This document shows positions 17,117 to 24,335 of a DNA stretch of 64,000 nt, piece after piece (positions within the stretch are counted from its first letter, which is position 1; each line of letters opens with the position of its first letter). The notes beneath the pieces are model-generated. The model was not told the DNA's origin and made no database searches. It saw nothing but the letters and a program-made list of their open reading frames with translations. The stretch spans positions 124,001-188,000 of the forward strand of contig NZ_JHZF01000011.1 in the NCBI RefSeq assembly GCF_000688295.1. The letters are read 5' to 3'. Made by a program: the position numbers and the translations under genes. Source of the stretch: Pseudooceanicola nanhaiensis DSM 18065. Lineage in GTDB: Bacteria; Pseudomonadota; Alphaproteobacteria; Rhodobacterales; Rhodobacteraceae.

Positions 17117-18141
17117 TGGGACTGGGCGTCGATTTCGACCTGACCGTGGCCTGGGCGCTGGTGCTGGCGCTGGCGGTCTGGATCTACGTGGTGCTCGACG
17201 GGTTCGACCTGGGGATCGGCATCCTCTACCCGCTCTTCCCGAAGAAGCGCTCGCGCGACCTGATGATGAACGCGGTCGCCCCGGTCTGGGACGGCAACGA
17301 GACCTGGCTGGTCCTGGGCGGCGGCGGGCTGATGGCGGCCTTCCCGTTGGCCTACGCGATCCTCCTGCCCGCGCTCTACCCGCCGATCGTGGCGATGCTG
17401 CTGGCGCTCGTCTTCCGCGGCGTGGCCTTCGAGTTCCGCTGGAAGACCACGAGCCGCTTCGGCCGGCGGTTCTGGGACATGGCCTTCTTCGGCGGCTCGC
17501 TGGTGGCGGCGCTGGCGCAGGGGATCACGCTGGGCGCGCTGCTGCAGGGCATCGAGGTCGAGGGACGCGCCTATGCCGGCGGCTGGTGGGACTGGCTGAC
17601 GCCCTTCTCGCTGCTCTGCGGGGCGGCGGTGGCGGCGGGCTATGCCTTCCTCGGCGCCTGCTGGCTGGTGCTGAAGCTCGAGGGCGAGGACCAGACGCCC
17701 TTCCGCCATCTCGCGCGGGTGCTGGGGCTGGTGACGGTGGGCTTCATCGCCGCCGTCTCGCTGGCGACGCCGTTCCTCGAGGCCGATTACTACCAGCGCT
17801 GGTTCACCTGGCCGCAGATGCTGGCCGCGGCCCCCGTGCCGATCGCGGTGGCGGCGATCACGCTGCTGCTGGCGCGCTCGCTCCTGCACGAGGGCCGCGA
17901 CTGGCTGCCCTTCGTGCTGGGCCTCGCGCTCTTCGGGCTGTGCTTCCTGGGGCTCGGGCTCTCGATGTGGCCCAATGTCATCCCGCCCGACGTGACGATC
18001 TGGGACGCCGCGGCACCCGAGAAGAGCCAGGTCTTCATGGGGGTGGGCGCCTTGGTGCTGCTGCCGATCATCCTCGGCTACACGGGCTATGCCTACTGGG
18101 TCTTCCGCGGCAAGCTCGACCCGGAGAAAGGCTACCACTGA
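17116..18141 (+). CDS. cioB: Cytochrome bd-type ubiquinol oxidase subunit II
   Basis: 341 residues, eight or so hydrophobic helices. The N-terminal helix with YVVLDGFDLGIGILYP and the following PVWDGNETWLVLGGGGL are the signature blocks of CydB/CioB. It partners CioA to build the oxidase core; hemes sit mainly in subunit I. The start ATG 17116 shares one base with the cioA stop, and its own stop shares one base with the start of the next small gene, so all three are translationally coupled. Confidence 0.95.
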   Translation: MGLGVDFDLTVAWALVLALAVWIYVVLDGFDLGIGILYPLFPKKRSRDLMMNAVAPVWDGNETWLVLGGGGLMAAFPLAYAILLPALYPPIVAMLLALVFRGVAFEFRWKTTSRFGRRFWDMAFFGGSLVAALAQGITLGALLQGIEVEGRAYAGGWWDWLTPFSLLCGAAVAAGYAFLGACWLVLKLEGEDQTPFRHLARVLGLVTVGFIAAVSLATPFLEADYYQRWFTWPQMLAAAPVPIAVAAITLLLARSLLHEGRDWLPFVLGLALFGLCFLGLGLSMWPNVIPPDVTIWDAAAPEKSQVFMGVGALVLLPIILGYTGYAYWVFRGKLDPEKGYH

Positions 18142-18239
18142 TGTGGAGCCGTCGCCTCCTGTGGTTCGTGGCGCTCTGGGTGGCCTCCGTCTCGGTCCTC
18201 GGCCTGATCGCCTACGCGATCCGCTCCGTCATCCTCTGA
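18141..18239 (+). CDS. DUF2474 family small membrane protein, CydX-like
   Basis: A 32-residue protein (MWSRRLLWFVALWVASVSVL then a short polar end) with one transmembrane helix and a positively charged N terminus. It begins in the overlap TGATG with the cioB stop. DUF2474 proteins occupy this place after cioAB in many proteobacteria and are thought to play the stabilising role that CydX has in E. coli bd oxidase. Function is inferred from position and size; the sequence is not similar to CydX itself. Confidence 0.8.
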   Translation: MWSRRLLWFVALWVASVSVLGLIAYAIRSVIL

Positions 18240-18272
18240 GCCCGACGCGCGCCGCTCGTGCCTGACGGCACG

Positions 18273-18292
18273 TCGCCCCGCCCGCCGTCCCG
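18273..18292. repeat. Dispersed repeat, copy 1
   Basis: The 20 bases here (beginning TCGCCCCGCCC and ending GTCCCG) are found again, identical, at 33406-33425. In both places they follow a small hairpin of the form GCTCG...GTGAC/CTGAC...GGCA and lie just after a stop codon. This is the behaviour of a REP-like intergenic element. No protein is encoded by it. Confidence 0.55.
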
Positions 18293-18422
18293 CAGACCGC
18301 GCCCCCGCCTTCCTCTGGTCAATCTATCCTCGGGGGGGTGAGGCGCCGGAGAGCGGGCTTCCAGTGGAAGCCCGCGGCGCCGAACGGGCGGAGCCCCGGG
18401 AATTTCGACGCCCCTGCTTCCT

Positions 18423-18445
18423 CTTGCCGAAAATATCCTCGGGGG
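18423..18445 (-). repeat. Short dispersed intergenic repeat, copy 1
   Basis: Read on the minus strand this is GGATATTTTCGGCAAGAG, closely similar to GGAGTATTTCCGGAAAGATG at 25988-26007. A truncated copy (ATCCTCGGGGGG) lies about 100 bases earlier at 18326. From memory, similar GGAGTATTT...GAAAGA strings recur between genes in Rhodobacteraceae, where they follow GC-rich hairpins. Confidence 0.45.
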
Positions 18446-18466
18446 GTGAATTGGCCGCAGGCCAAG

Positions 18467-18489
18467 AGGGGGGCAGACAGCCCCCCTTT
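18467..18489. terminator. Bidirectional terminator between the cio operon and the J-domain gene
   Basis: AGGGGGGC (18467-18474) pairs perfectly with GCCCCCCT (18480-18487) around a 5-base loop and is followed by TT. The two flanking operons converge here. The short T-run makes it a moderate-strength terminator. Confidence 0.55.
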
Positions 18490-18494
18490 CCGCG

Positions 18495-18516
18495 GCCGGC
18501 CGCGCGCGCGGCCGGC
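18495..18516. repeat. 22-base perfect GC palindrome
   Basis: GCCGGC, five CG steps and GCCGGC form a perfect 22-base palindrome 17 bases from the J-domain gene stop. It can form a strong cruciform or hairpin and probably works with the adjacent terminator. It is also a dense CpG tract that could be read as Z-DNA forming; this is only a possibility. Confidence 0.5.
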
Positions 18517-18532
18517 GACCGCTTTCGCAGTC

Positions 18533-19156
18533 CTACTTGAAGTTCCGGCTGTCCTTGATCTGGTCCCAGGCCCAGACCACCTGCTGGAGCTGCTCCTCCT
18601 GGCTCCGGTCGCCGCCGTTCATGTCCGGATGCAGCACCTTGATCAGCGCCTTGTAGGCCTTGCGCACCTCGGCCTTGGTCCAGTGGTCCTTCGCCTCGAG
18701 GATCTCGATCGCCTGGCGCTCCTTCGGCGGCAGCCGCCGCCCCGCGCCGCCGCCCTTGCCGGGGTTGCGGGTCGCGTTCTCGCCCAGCACCTGGTGCGGG
18801 TCCTCGATGCCGAGCCGCGCCCAGGCCCGCGCCTCCGGATCGCCCATGGGCTTGGTCTGCCGGTCCCAGACCCGGTCCTTCGACTGCTGCGCGTTGATCT
18901 CGGCCTCGGTGGTGCCGTCGAAGAAGTTCCACTTCGTGTTGTACTCGCGCACGTGCTCGCGGCAGAACCAGTAATATTCGTCCAGCACGTCCGGCGCCTT
19001 GGGCGCACGGTACTTGCCAGCTTCCTGGCAGCCGGGATGTTCGCAGAGCCGCGTCGAGGTCTCGGAGGCCCCCGACATGCCGCGACGGCCCCGGGTGTTC
19101 TTCTTCTTCGCCGATGATACGGACATGTCGAATCCGAAGGGATCTGGCTTGGGCAT
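18533..19156 (-). CDS. DnaJ-like J-domain protein
   Basis: 207 residues. The J domain is at the C terminus (about 145-207): WTKAEVRKAYKALIKVLHPDMNGG includes the essential HPD tripeptide. The N-terminal part has a Lys/Arg-rich stretch and cysteines in a C-H-C-C arrangement (CEHPGCQEAGKY...FCREH), possibly a zinc-binding fold. J-domain proteins stimulate the ATPase of DnaK. In Rhodobacterales this gene is usually found between cobS and bolA; here bolA is still the divergent neighbour but cobS is 6 kb away. Confidence 0.9.
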   Translation of the reverse strand: MPKPDPFGFDMSVSSAKKKNTRGRRGMSGASETSTRLCEHPGCQEAGKYRAPKAPDVLDEYYWFCREHVREYNTKWNFFDGTTEAEINAQQSKDRVWDRQTKPMGDPEARAWARLGIEDPHQVLGENATRNPGKGGGAGRRLPPKERQAIEILEAKDHWTKAEVRKAYKALIKVLHPDMNGGDRSQEEQLQQVVWAWDQIKDSRNFK

Positions 19157-19230
19157 CGCGCTTCCTTTCCGAGTCAGGCCGTGCAGTTTAAGCTCTTGGC
19201 ACCGAGATTGAAGGGGTGAGACAGAAAAAT

Positions 19231-19488
19231 ATGTCCAGAACGGCAGAGATCCGCGGCCGCCTCGAGGCGGCCTTCGACCCGCGTGAGCTGGAGGTGATCG
19301 ACGACAGCGAAAGCCACCGGGGCCACGCCGGGTATCAGGAAGGCGGCGAGAGCCACTTCAAGGTCAGGATGCGCGCCGAGGCGCTTGGCCGGATGGGCCG
19401 GGTCCAGCGGCACCGGGCGGTGCATGCGGCGATCGGATCGGACCTCATGGCCCGGATCCACGCGCTGGCGCTGGACCTCGGCGCCTGA
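19231..19488 (+). CDS. bolA: BolA family protein
   Basis: 85 residues from ATG 19231, with a GTG at 19216 as weaker alternative. The BolA fold is evident: IRGRLEAAFDPRELEVIDDSESHRGH at the start, GESHFKVRM and the helix RMGRVQRHRAVHAAIG. The histidines used by BolA proteins to share an iron-sulfur cluster with monothiol glutaredoxins are present. BolA proteins act in iron-sulfur trafficking and stress-dependent morphology. It is divergent from the J-domain gene and its stop abuts the convergent DUF4177 stop. Confidence 0.92.
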   Translation: MSRTAEIRGRLEAAFDPRELEVIDDSESHRGHAGYQEGGESHFKVRMRAEALGRMGRVQRHRAVHAAIGSDLMARIHALALDLGA

Positions 19489-19947
19489 TCACTCGGACCG
19501 GGGCGAGGGGGCCGGGTTCTCCGGCACCTCGGCCTCGGGCAGGACGGGGGCGTCTGGTCCGGCTCCGGCCTCGGGGTCCGCGGCGGGCGCAGGCGCGGCT
19601 GCCGGTTTCGCCCGGCTGAGCACCGGCTCGGCCGGGGTCGGCCTCCGGGTCTCGGCGCGCGCCTCCGGCTCAGGCGCGGTCTCGAGCAGCTTCGGCTGGA
19701 AGGCGTCGAGGCCCTCTTCCGCAGGCCGGCGGAAGACCAGCAGCGTCCGGAACGCCTGGCTGGTCGAGGTCAGCCCCTGGCGCTCTTCCGAGGGCAGGGT
19801 GTCGGCGCGCAGGTATTCCCAGCCCTCGTCGGCAAGCTCGTTCATCACGGTCTCGATCGCATGGGCGAAACGGGCCTCGGGGGTCTTCAGCCCCTTGGCC
19901 TTCTGTCCGCGGGTCGGGGCGGGGATGACCCGGTAGTGATAGCGCAT
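19489..19947 (-). CDS. DUF4177 domain-containing protein
   Basis: 152 residues. The first ~75 (MRYHYRVIPAPTRGQKAKGLKTPEARF, NELADEGWEYLRADTLPSEER, FRTLLVFRRP) form the DUF4177 domain, a small fold with the GWEY motif and no known activity. The remaining half is a Pro/Ala/Glu-rich, probably disordered tail. The stop codon directly abuts the bolA stop, so the two genes converge without a gap. Confidence 0.8.
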   Translation of the reverse strand: MRYHYRVIPAPTRGQKAKGLKTPEARFAHAIETVMNELADEGWEYLRADTLPSEERQGLTSTSQAFRTLLVFRRPAEEGLDAFQPKLLETAPEPEARAETRRPTPAEPVLSRAKPAAAPAPAADPEAGAGPDAPVLPEAEVPENPAPSPRSE

Positions 19948-20080
19948 CGACGGTCCTTCGTTGCCGTGGGGCCGGGTGGCCCGGCGTGGCGCCCAGAATG
20001 ACGCGCCGCCGCGCGGGGTTCAACTGGCTGCGTGGCGCACCGGCGCCGGCGTGCCGTTCCGGTCACTGGCGCGCGCCCGG

Positions 20081-23000
20081 TCAGCGGCGCTCCGGTCCCG
20101 ATCCCGATCCCGACCCCTGCTCCGGGCCGGGCAGGGGGGCCGTCTCCATCCCCGGGGTCAGCATCGGGCGCAGCAGCGCCAGCGGATGCGCCTTGAGCGA
20201 CAGGCGGAGGGCGACGAAATCCTCCACCACCTCCTCGCCCAGCGTCATCTGCGGCAGGAGGGCGGCGGGCTCGGCGATCCCCTCGCCGTCGATGTCGCCC
20301 GAGAACAGCGGCAGCTCCCGGCCCGGGGCCAGCGCCTTGGCCTCCCAGAGCGCCTCGCGCCGCGACAGCCTGAGCGCGGCGAAGGCATCGGCCTCGGCCA
20401 GCCGTTCCAGCATCGCGGGCGAGACCCCGGCCCGCCGCCAGACGTCGCTCACCGAGCGGTAGCCGTTGCCGCGGGCGGCGGCGATCCAGGCGGCTTCCTC
20501 CTCGGCCATGCCCTTGATCTGGCGGAAGCCGAGGCGCAGCGCGAGATCGCCCCGCCCGGTGCGCTCCATCGCGTTGTCCCAGTAGGAGGCGTTGATGTCC
20601 ACGGGCCGCACCTCCACCCCGTGCTCGCGGGCATCGCGGACGATCTGGGCGGGCGCGTAGAACCCCATCGGCTGGGAGTTCAGCAGCGCGCAGGCGAAGA
20701 TGCCGGGATGGTGGCGCTTGATCCAGCTCGAGGCATAGACCAGCAGCGCGAAGGAGGCGGCGTGGCTTTCGGGGAAGCCGTAGGACCCGAAGCCCTCGAT
20801 CTGGGAGAAGCAGCGTTCCGAGAAATCCGCGTCATAGCCGTTCCGCGCCATGCCGCGCATGAAGCGGCTCCGGAACTCGCTGACGTTGCCGTGCTTCTTG
20901 AAGGTGGCAAGCGCCCGGCGCAGGCGGTCGGCCTCCTCGGGCGTGAAGCCCGCGCCGATGATCGCGATCTGCATCGCCTGTTCCTGGAAGAGCGGCACGC
21001 CGAGGGTCTTGGACAGCACGCGGCCCAGCTCGTCCGAGGGGAATTCGACTTTCTCCTCGCCGTTCCGGCGGCGGATGTAGGGATGCACCATGTCGCCCTG
21101 GATCGGACCGGGGCGGATGATCGCGACCTCGATGACGAGGTCGTAGAAGCAGCGCGGCCGCATCCGGGGCAGGAAGTTCATCTGGGCCCGCGACTCGACC
21201 TGGAAGACGCCCACCGTGTCGGCCTTGCAGAGCATGTCGTAGACCCGCGGATCCTCGGGCGGGATGGAGGCCAGCGTGTGGTCGATCCCCTCGTGGCTCG
21301 CCAGCAGGTCGAACGCCTTGCGGATGCAGGTCAGCATCCCGAGCGCCAGCACGTCGACCTTGAGGATGCCCAGCGTGTCGATGTCGTCCTTGTCCCAGCA
21401 GATGACCGTGCGGTCCTCCATCGTCGCGTTCTCGATCGGCACCAGCTCGTCCAGCCTGCCTTCGGTGATGACGAAGCCGCCGACGTGCTGGGAGAGGTGG
21501 CGGGGGAAGCCCTCGATCTCGTGCACGAGCTGCATGGTCTGCATCAGCCGCGGATCGCGCGGGTCGAGCCCGATCTCGCGGAAGCGCTCCTCGGCCACCG
21601 CGTCGGCCGAGAAGAAGCCCCAGAGCTGGGAGGACATCGCCGAAATGGTGTCCTGGGTGAGCCCCATGGCGGCGCCCACCTCGCGGATCGCGCGCTTGCC
21701 GCGGTAGTGGATGACGGTCGCGCAGAGGCCCGCCCGGTGGCGGCCGTAGCGGTCGTAGATGTGCTGGATGACCTCCTCGCGGCGCTCGTGCTCGAAATCC
21801 ACGTCGATGTCGGGGGGCTCGTCGCGCGCCTCGGAGACGAAGCGCTCGAAGACCATGGTGCCGACTTCCGGAGAGACCTCGGTCACGCCGAGGCAGTAGC
21901 AGACGACCGAATTGGCCGCCGACCCCCGGCCCTGGCAGAGGATGTCGCGCGACCGGGCGAATTGCACGATGTCGTGGACGGTCAGGAAGTAGGGCTCGTA
22001 TTTCAGCTTGCCGATCAGGGCGAGCTCATGGGCCAGCAGGTCCTTCACCTTCTGCGGCGCGCCGTGCGGGTAGCGCCATTTCATCCCGGCGTGGGAGAGC
22101 CGGGCGAGCCGGTCGGCGGGCGTCTCGCCGCCCGCGATCTCGGAGGGGTATTCGTAGCGCAGCTCGTCGAGCGAGAAGGTCAGCCGTTCGGCCAGGGCCC
22201 CGGCCCGGTCGACGGCGTCCTCGTGGCCGCGGAAGATGCGCCGCATCTCGGCTTCCGGGCGCAGCCGCTGCTCGGCATTGGCCAGCGCCCCGCGGCCGAG
22301 CGCCTCGACCCGGGTGTGCAGGCGGATCGCGGTCAGCACGTCGGCCATCCGGCGGCGGGCGGCGACATGCATCACCGGGCGGGCCGAGGCGAGGGTGGGC
22401 AGGCCGAGCCGCTCCGCCTCGCGCGTGAGCGCGGCAAAGCGGGCGCTGTCCTCGCCTTCGTAGCGGGGGGAGAGCAGGAGGTGCAGGCGCCCCGGGAAGA
22501 GCGCCGAGAGGCGGGCGGCATGGCGGCGCCAGGCGGGGAGGGTGATGCTTTCCTGCCTCTCCAGGCCGGGGCCCTCATCCTCCGCCATGCCGGGAATGTC
22601 CGTTGTTCCTCGTTGCTCCGATCCGCTCGCGCCGGTGATGTCGGTGCCACGATCGTCCCGATCGTGCTTCAGGGGGCTGTCGGTCCCACCCTCGACGCCG
22701 CCCTCGGGGCCGGGCGCGATCCGATGTTGCGCTTGCGGGCAGGGCGGGGCGGGGGATTGAGCAGGCATAATCCCGACCTCCGCGGGCCGCACCCTCCCCG
22801 ATCCGGGGGCCTGCTGCTCACGCAAGCCCCCCCTCCAGCCCCCCCGCGCGACAGGTTCCCTCTCCCCGCCGGGGAGAGGGTCGGGGTGAGGCCGGTCTGT
22901 TGCCGCCCCGGCCCGAGCTGCGGGCATCTCCCGGCCGTCAGGGTGAGAGGGGGGCGCGCCATCGCCGCCATCCCCCGTCCGCCCCGCCTCGACCGGGTGC

Positions 23001-23461
23001 AGCAGCGCCTCCAGCCCCTCGGTTCCGATCTCGGCAAGGTCCGCGAGCCGCACCAGGCAGCTGCCCTTCTCGGCCCGGAGACGCCCGCGCGAGATCAGGC
23101 GGCAGAGCCGGCCCCAGCCCGCCCGGTCGGCGGCGAGCAGCGTCACCTCGACCCCCTCCTCGAAGCGCATCCGGGCGCCGGGAATCAGCCGCGGCACCAC
23201 CATCTCGGGTGGCGGGGGAAACCCCTCGGGCGCGGGCGGACCGATCAGGCCATGCGCGGCGTCGAAGGCCCGGCGCTCCTCGACCCGGCGGCGGATCTCG
23301 CGTGCTTCCTGATGGGCGCGGACGATCCCCGCGACCGAGTTCTCGTCCGCGATGGCCACCGCGGCGATCCCCAGCTCGGCCGCGCGCATGACGTATTCCT
23401 CGGGATGCGCCGCCCCGGTGAGAAAGGTGAAGTTCGAGGTGATGCAGAGCTCGGCGAACAT
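20081..23461 (-). CDS. dnaE2: Error-prone DNA polymerase III alpha subunit DnaE2 (ImuC) with in-frame insertion
   Basis: 1126 residues. The N-terminal PHP domain starts at residue 1 (ELCITSNFTFLTGAAHPEEYV), the polymerase palm and fingers are central (catalytic DIDVDFEHERR near 547, plus FEIRSRAQMNFLPR-type and GGFVITEG blocks), and a helix-hairpin/OB-like tail closes it. DnaE2 copies past damaged bases and causes SOS mutagenesis with ImuA and ImuB, neither of which is nearby. Residues about 155-305 are a low-complexity, Pro/Gly/Asp-rich insert that includes a translated palindromic repeat (22858-22880) and interrupts the PHP domain. Polymerase residues are intact, so the enzyme may still work. 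Confidence 0.93.
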   Translation of the reverse strand: MFAELCITSNFTFLTGAAHPEEYVMRAAELGIAAVAIADENSVAGIVRAHQEAREIRRRVEERRAFDAAHGLIGPPAPEGFPPPPEMVVPRLIPGARMRFEEGVEVTLLAADRAGWGRLCRLISRGRLRAEKGSCLVRLADLAEIGTEGLEALLHPVEAGRTGDGGDGAPPSHPDGREMPAARAGAATDRPHPDPLPGGEREPVARGGWRGGLREQQAPGSGRVRPAEVGIMPAQSPAPPCPQAQHRIAPGPEGGVEGGTDSPLKHDRDDRGTDITGASGSEQRGTTDIPGMAEDEGPGLERQESITLPAWRRHAARLSALFPGRLHLLLSPRYEGEDSARFAALTREAERLGLPTLASARPVMHVAARRRMADVLTAIRLHTRVEALGRGALANAEQRLRPEAEMRRIFRGHEDAVDRAGALAERLTFSLDELRYEYPSEIAGGETPADRLARLSHAGMKWRYPHGAPQKVKDLLAHELALIGKLKYEPYFLTVHDIVQFARSRDILCQGRGSAANSVVCYCLGVTEVSPEVGTMVFERFVSEARDEPPDIDVDFEHERREEVIQHIYDRYGRHRAGLCATVIHYRGKRAIREVGAAMGLTQDTISAMSSQLWGFFSADAVAEERFREIGLDPRDPRLMQTMQLVHEIEGFPRHLSQHVGGFVITEGRLDELVPIENATMEDRTVICWDKDDIDTLGILKVDVLALGMLTCIRKAFDLLASHEGIDHTLASIPPEDPRVYDMLCKADTVGVFQVESRAQMNFLPRMRPRCFYDLVIEVAIIRPGPIQGDMVHPYIRRRNGEEKVEFPSDELGRVLSKTLGVPLFQEQAMQIAIIGAGFTPEEADRLRRALATFKKHGNVSEFRSRFMRGMARNGYDADFSERCFSQIEGFGSYGFPESHAASFALLVYASSWIKRHHPGIFACALLNSQPMGFYAPAQIVRDAREHGVEVRPVDINASYWDNAMERTGRGDLALRLGFRQIKGMAEEEAAWIAAARGNGYRSVSDVWRRAGVSPAMLERLAEADAFAALRLSRREALWEAKALAPGRELPLFSGDIDGEGIAEPAALLPQMTLGEEVVEDFVALRLSLKAHPLALLRPMLTPGMETAPLPGPEQGSGSGSGPERR
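22546..22999. other. In-frame insertion inside dnaE2
   Basis: This segment encodes about 150 residues that no DnaE2 that I recognise contains: runs such as DPLPGGERE, PAPPCPQAQ and GPEGGVEGG with unusual composition between the conserved GTEGLEALLHP and the WRRHAARLSALFPGRLHLLL blocks. It includes a perfect hairpin repeat. Reading frame is kept throughout. It looks like intergenic-type DNA captured into the gene. Confidence 0.6.
22858..22880. repeat. Palindromic repeat element within dnaE2
   Basis: CCCTCTCCCC and GGGGAGAGGG (10-base perfect arms, 3-base GCC loop) followed by TCGGGGTGAGG. This CCTCTCCCC/GGGGAGAGG hairpin with a GGGGTGAGG tail is a well-known mobile-like palindromic repeat of proteobacterial intergenic DNA, often mistranslated as PLSPAGERVG or DPLPGGER. 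Here it is inside a coding frame. Confidence 0.65.
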
Positions 23462-23515
23462 GCCGCCATTATATTCACCTTTTGTTCTCTTTTGGAGTCC
23501 CCTCCGCGGGTGACC

Positions 23516-24223
23516 TCACGCCTTCGAGGCGGCCTGCTCCGCCAGCACCTCCATCTCCTCGGCGCGCGGGCGCCGGTGCGGGTCGTTCAGCACCGGCACC
23601 ACGTCGCACCAGCCGGCATAGGGCTGCGATTGCGCGCGCTCGTAGAGCGCGCGGAGCGCGGCGAGCGGCGTCTCGGACATGTCCACCCGCAGCGTCAGCG
23701 GCGGCGCATCCGGCGAGACCACCAGCAGCGCGGCCGATTGCAGGCCACGGGAATCACTGCCCGCCGCGGCGCCGGCGTCGAGCGCGGCAAGCAGGCGCTC
23801 GGCGAAGGGCAGGGTGCTCGCGAGATAGGCATCGCGGGCCGCCTCCAGCACCTCTTCGCCGGTCAGCAGGTTGCCGGCCACCACCAGACCGTCGCCCTGC
23901 CGCGCGCCCGCGGCCGGAACCGAGGCCGCGCCGGTGAAGGCCCCGGTCCCGCCCCGCGCGTCGAGCGCCGAAAGCTGGCGATAATCGCGCCCCGCGTCGG
24001 GCGAAACCATTGCGTCGACGGCCTTTTCCGCGCTCGCCCCGTCGCCCATCATCGCCAGCACACCCTCGCCCCAGAGGGTCGAGGGCGCGGTTCCCTGGCT
24101 GGCCGACATGCCGACCCCGGCCACCCCGCGCAGCACCCAGCCGCCGACGCAGAGCGAGCCTGTCGCCGCCGCCCCGCCGAGGATGCCCGTTTTCGCGTCA
24201 CGGGCGAGAATGGAATAGGTCAT
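23516..24223 (-). CDS. DUF1028 family protein (putative Ntn-hydrolase)
   Basis: 235 residues beginning MTYSILARDAKTGILGGAAATGSLCVGG, the conserved DUF1028 start, with TPGQGTxxST-like ASQGTAPSTLWGEG and the RQLSALDARGGTGAFTG block. Members share the N-terminal nucleophile hydrolase fold; no substrate is proven. The gene is divergent from a peptide-type ABC transporter with 112 bases between starts, and the shared region holds a pair of direct repeats, so they may be co-regulated for peptide or glutathione-like conjugate use. Confidence 0.88.
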   Translation of the reverse strand: MTYSILARDAKTGILGGAAATGSLCVGGWVLRGVAGVGMSASQGTAPSTLWGEGVLAMMGDGASAEKAVDAMVSPDAGRDYRQLSALDARGGTGAFTGAASVPAAGARQGDGLVVAGNLLTGEEVLEAARDAYLASTLPFAERLLAALDAGAAAGSDSRGLQSAALLVVSPDAPPLTLRVDMSETPLAALRALYERAQSQPYAGWCDVVPVLNDPHRRPRAEEMEVLAEQAASKA

Positions 24224-24250
24224 GGAAGCCTCCGTCGAACCTGCCTCTTG

Positions 24251-24290
24251 AATTTATCATGACAATTCGCACAACTTCAATTTATCATGA
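24251..24290. promoter_or_regulatory. Direct repeats in the DUF1028/dppA divergent region
   Basis: AATTTATCATGA occurs twice (24251-24262 and 24279-24290), 28 bases apart start to start, inside the only AT-rich segment for kilobases. Each copy contains the palindrome TCATGA. The spacing (nearly three helical turns) suits a regulator that binds two sites on one face of the DNA and controls both genes. The regulator is not encoded next door. Confidence 0.5.
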
Positions 24291-24335
24291 TGAATAAGGG
24301 GCGAGACCGACGCCCGCTGCCAAGGAGAGAGGCTG

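Noticed and set aside
19961-24262. A 1433-codon plus-strand open frame opposite dnaE2 and DUF1028
   Set aside because: It has no recognisable domain, is antisense to two well-supported genes and arises from extreme GC at third codon positions.
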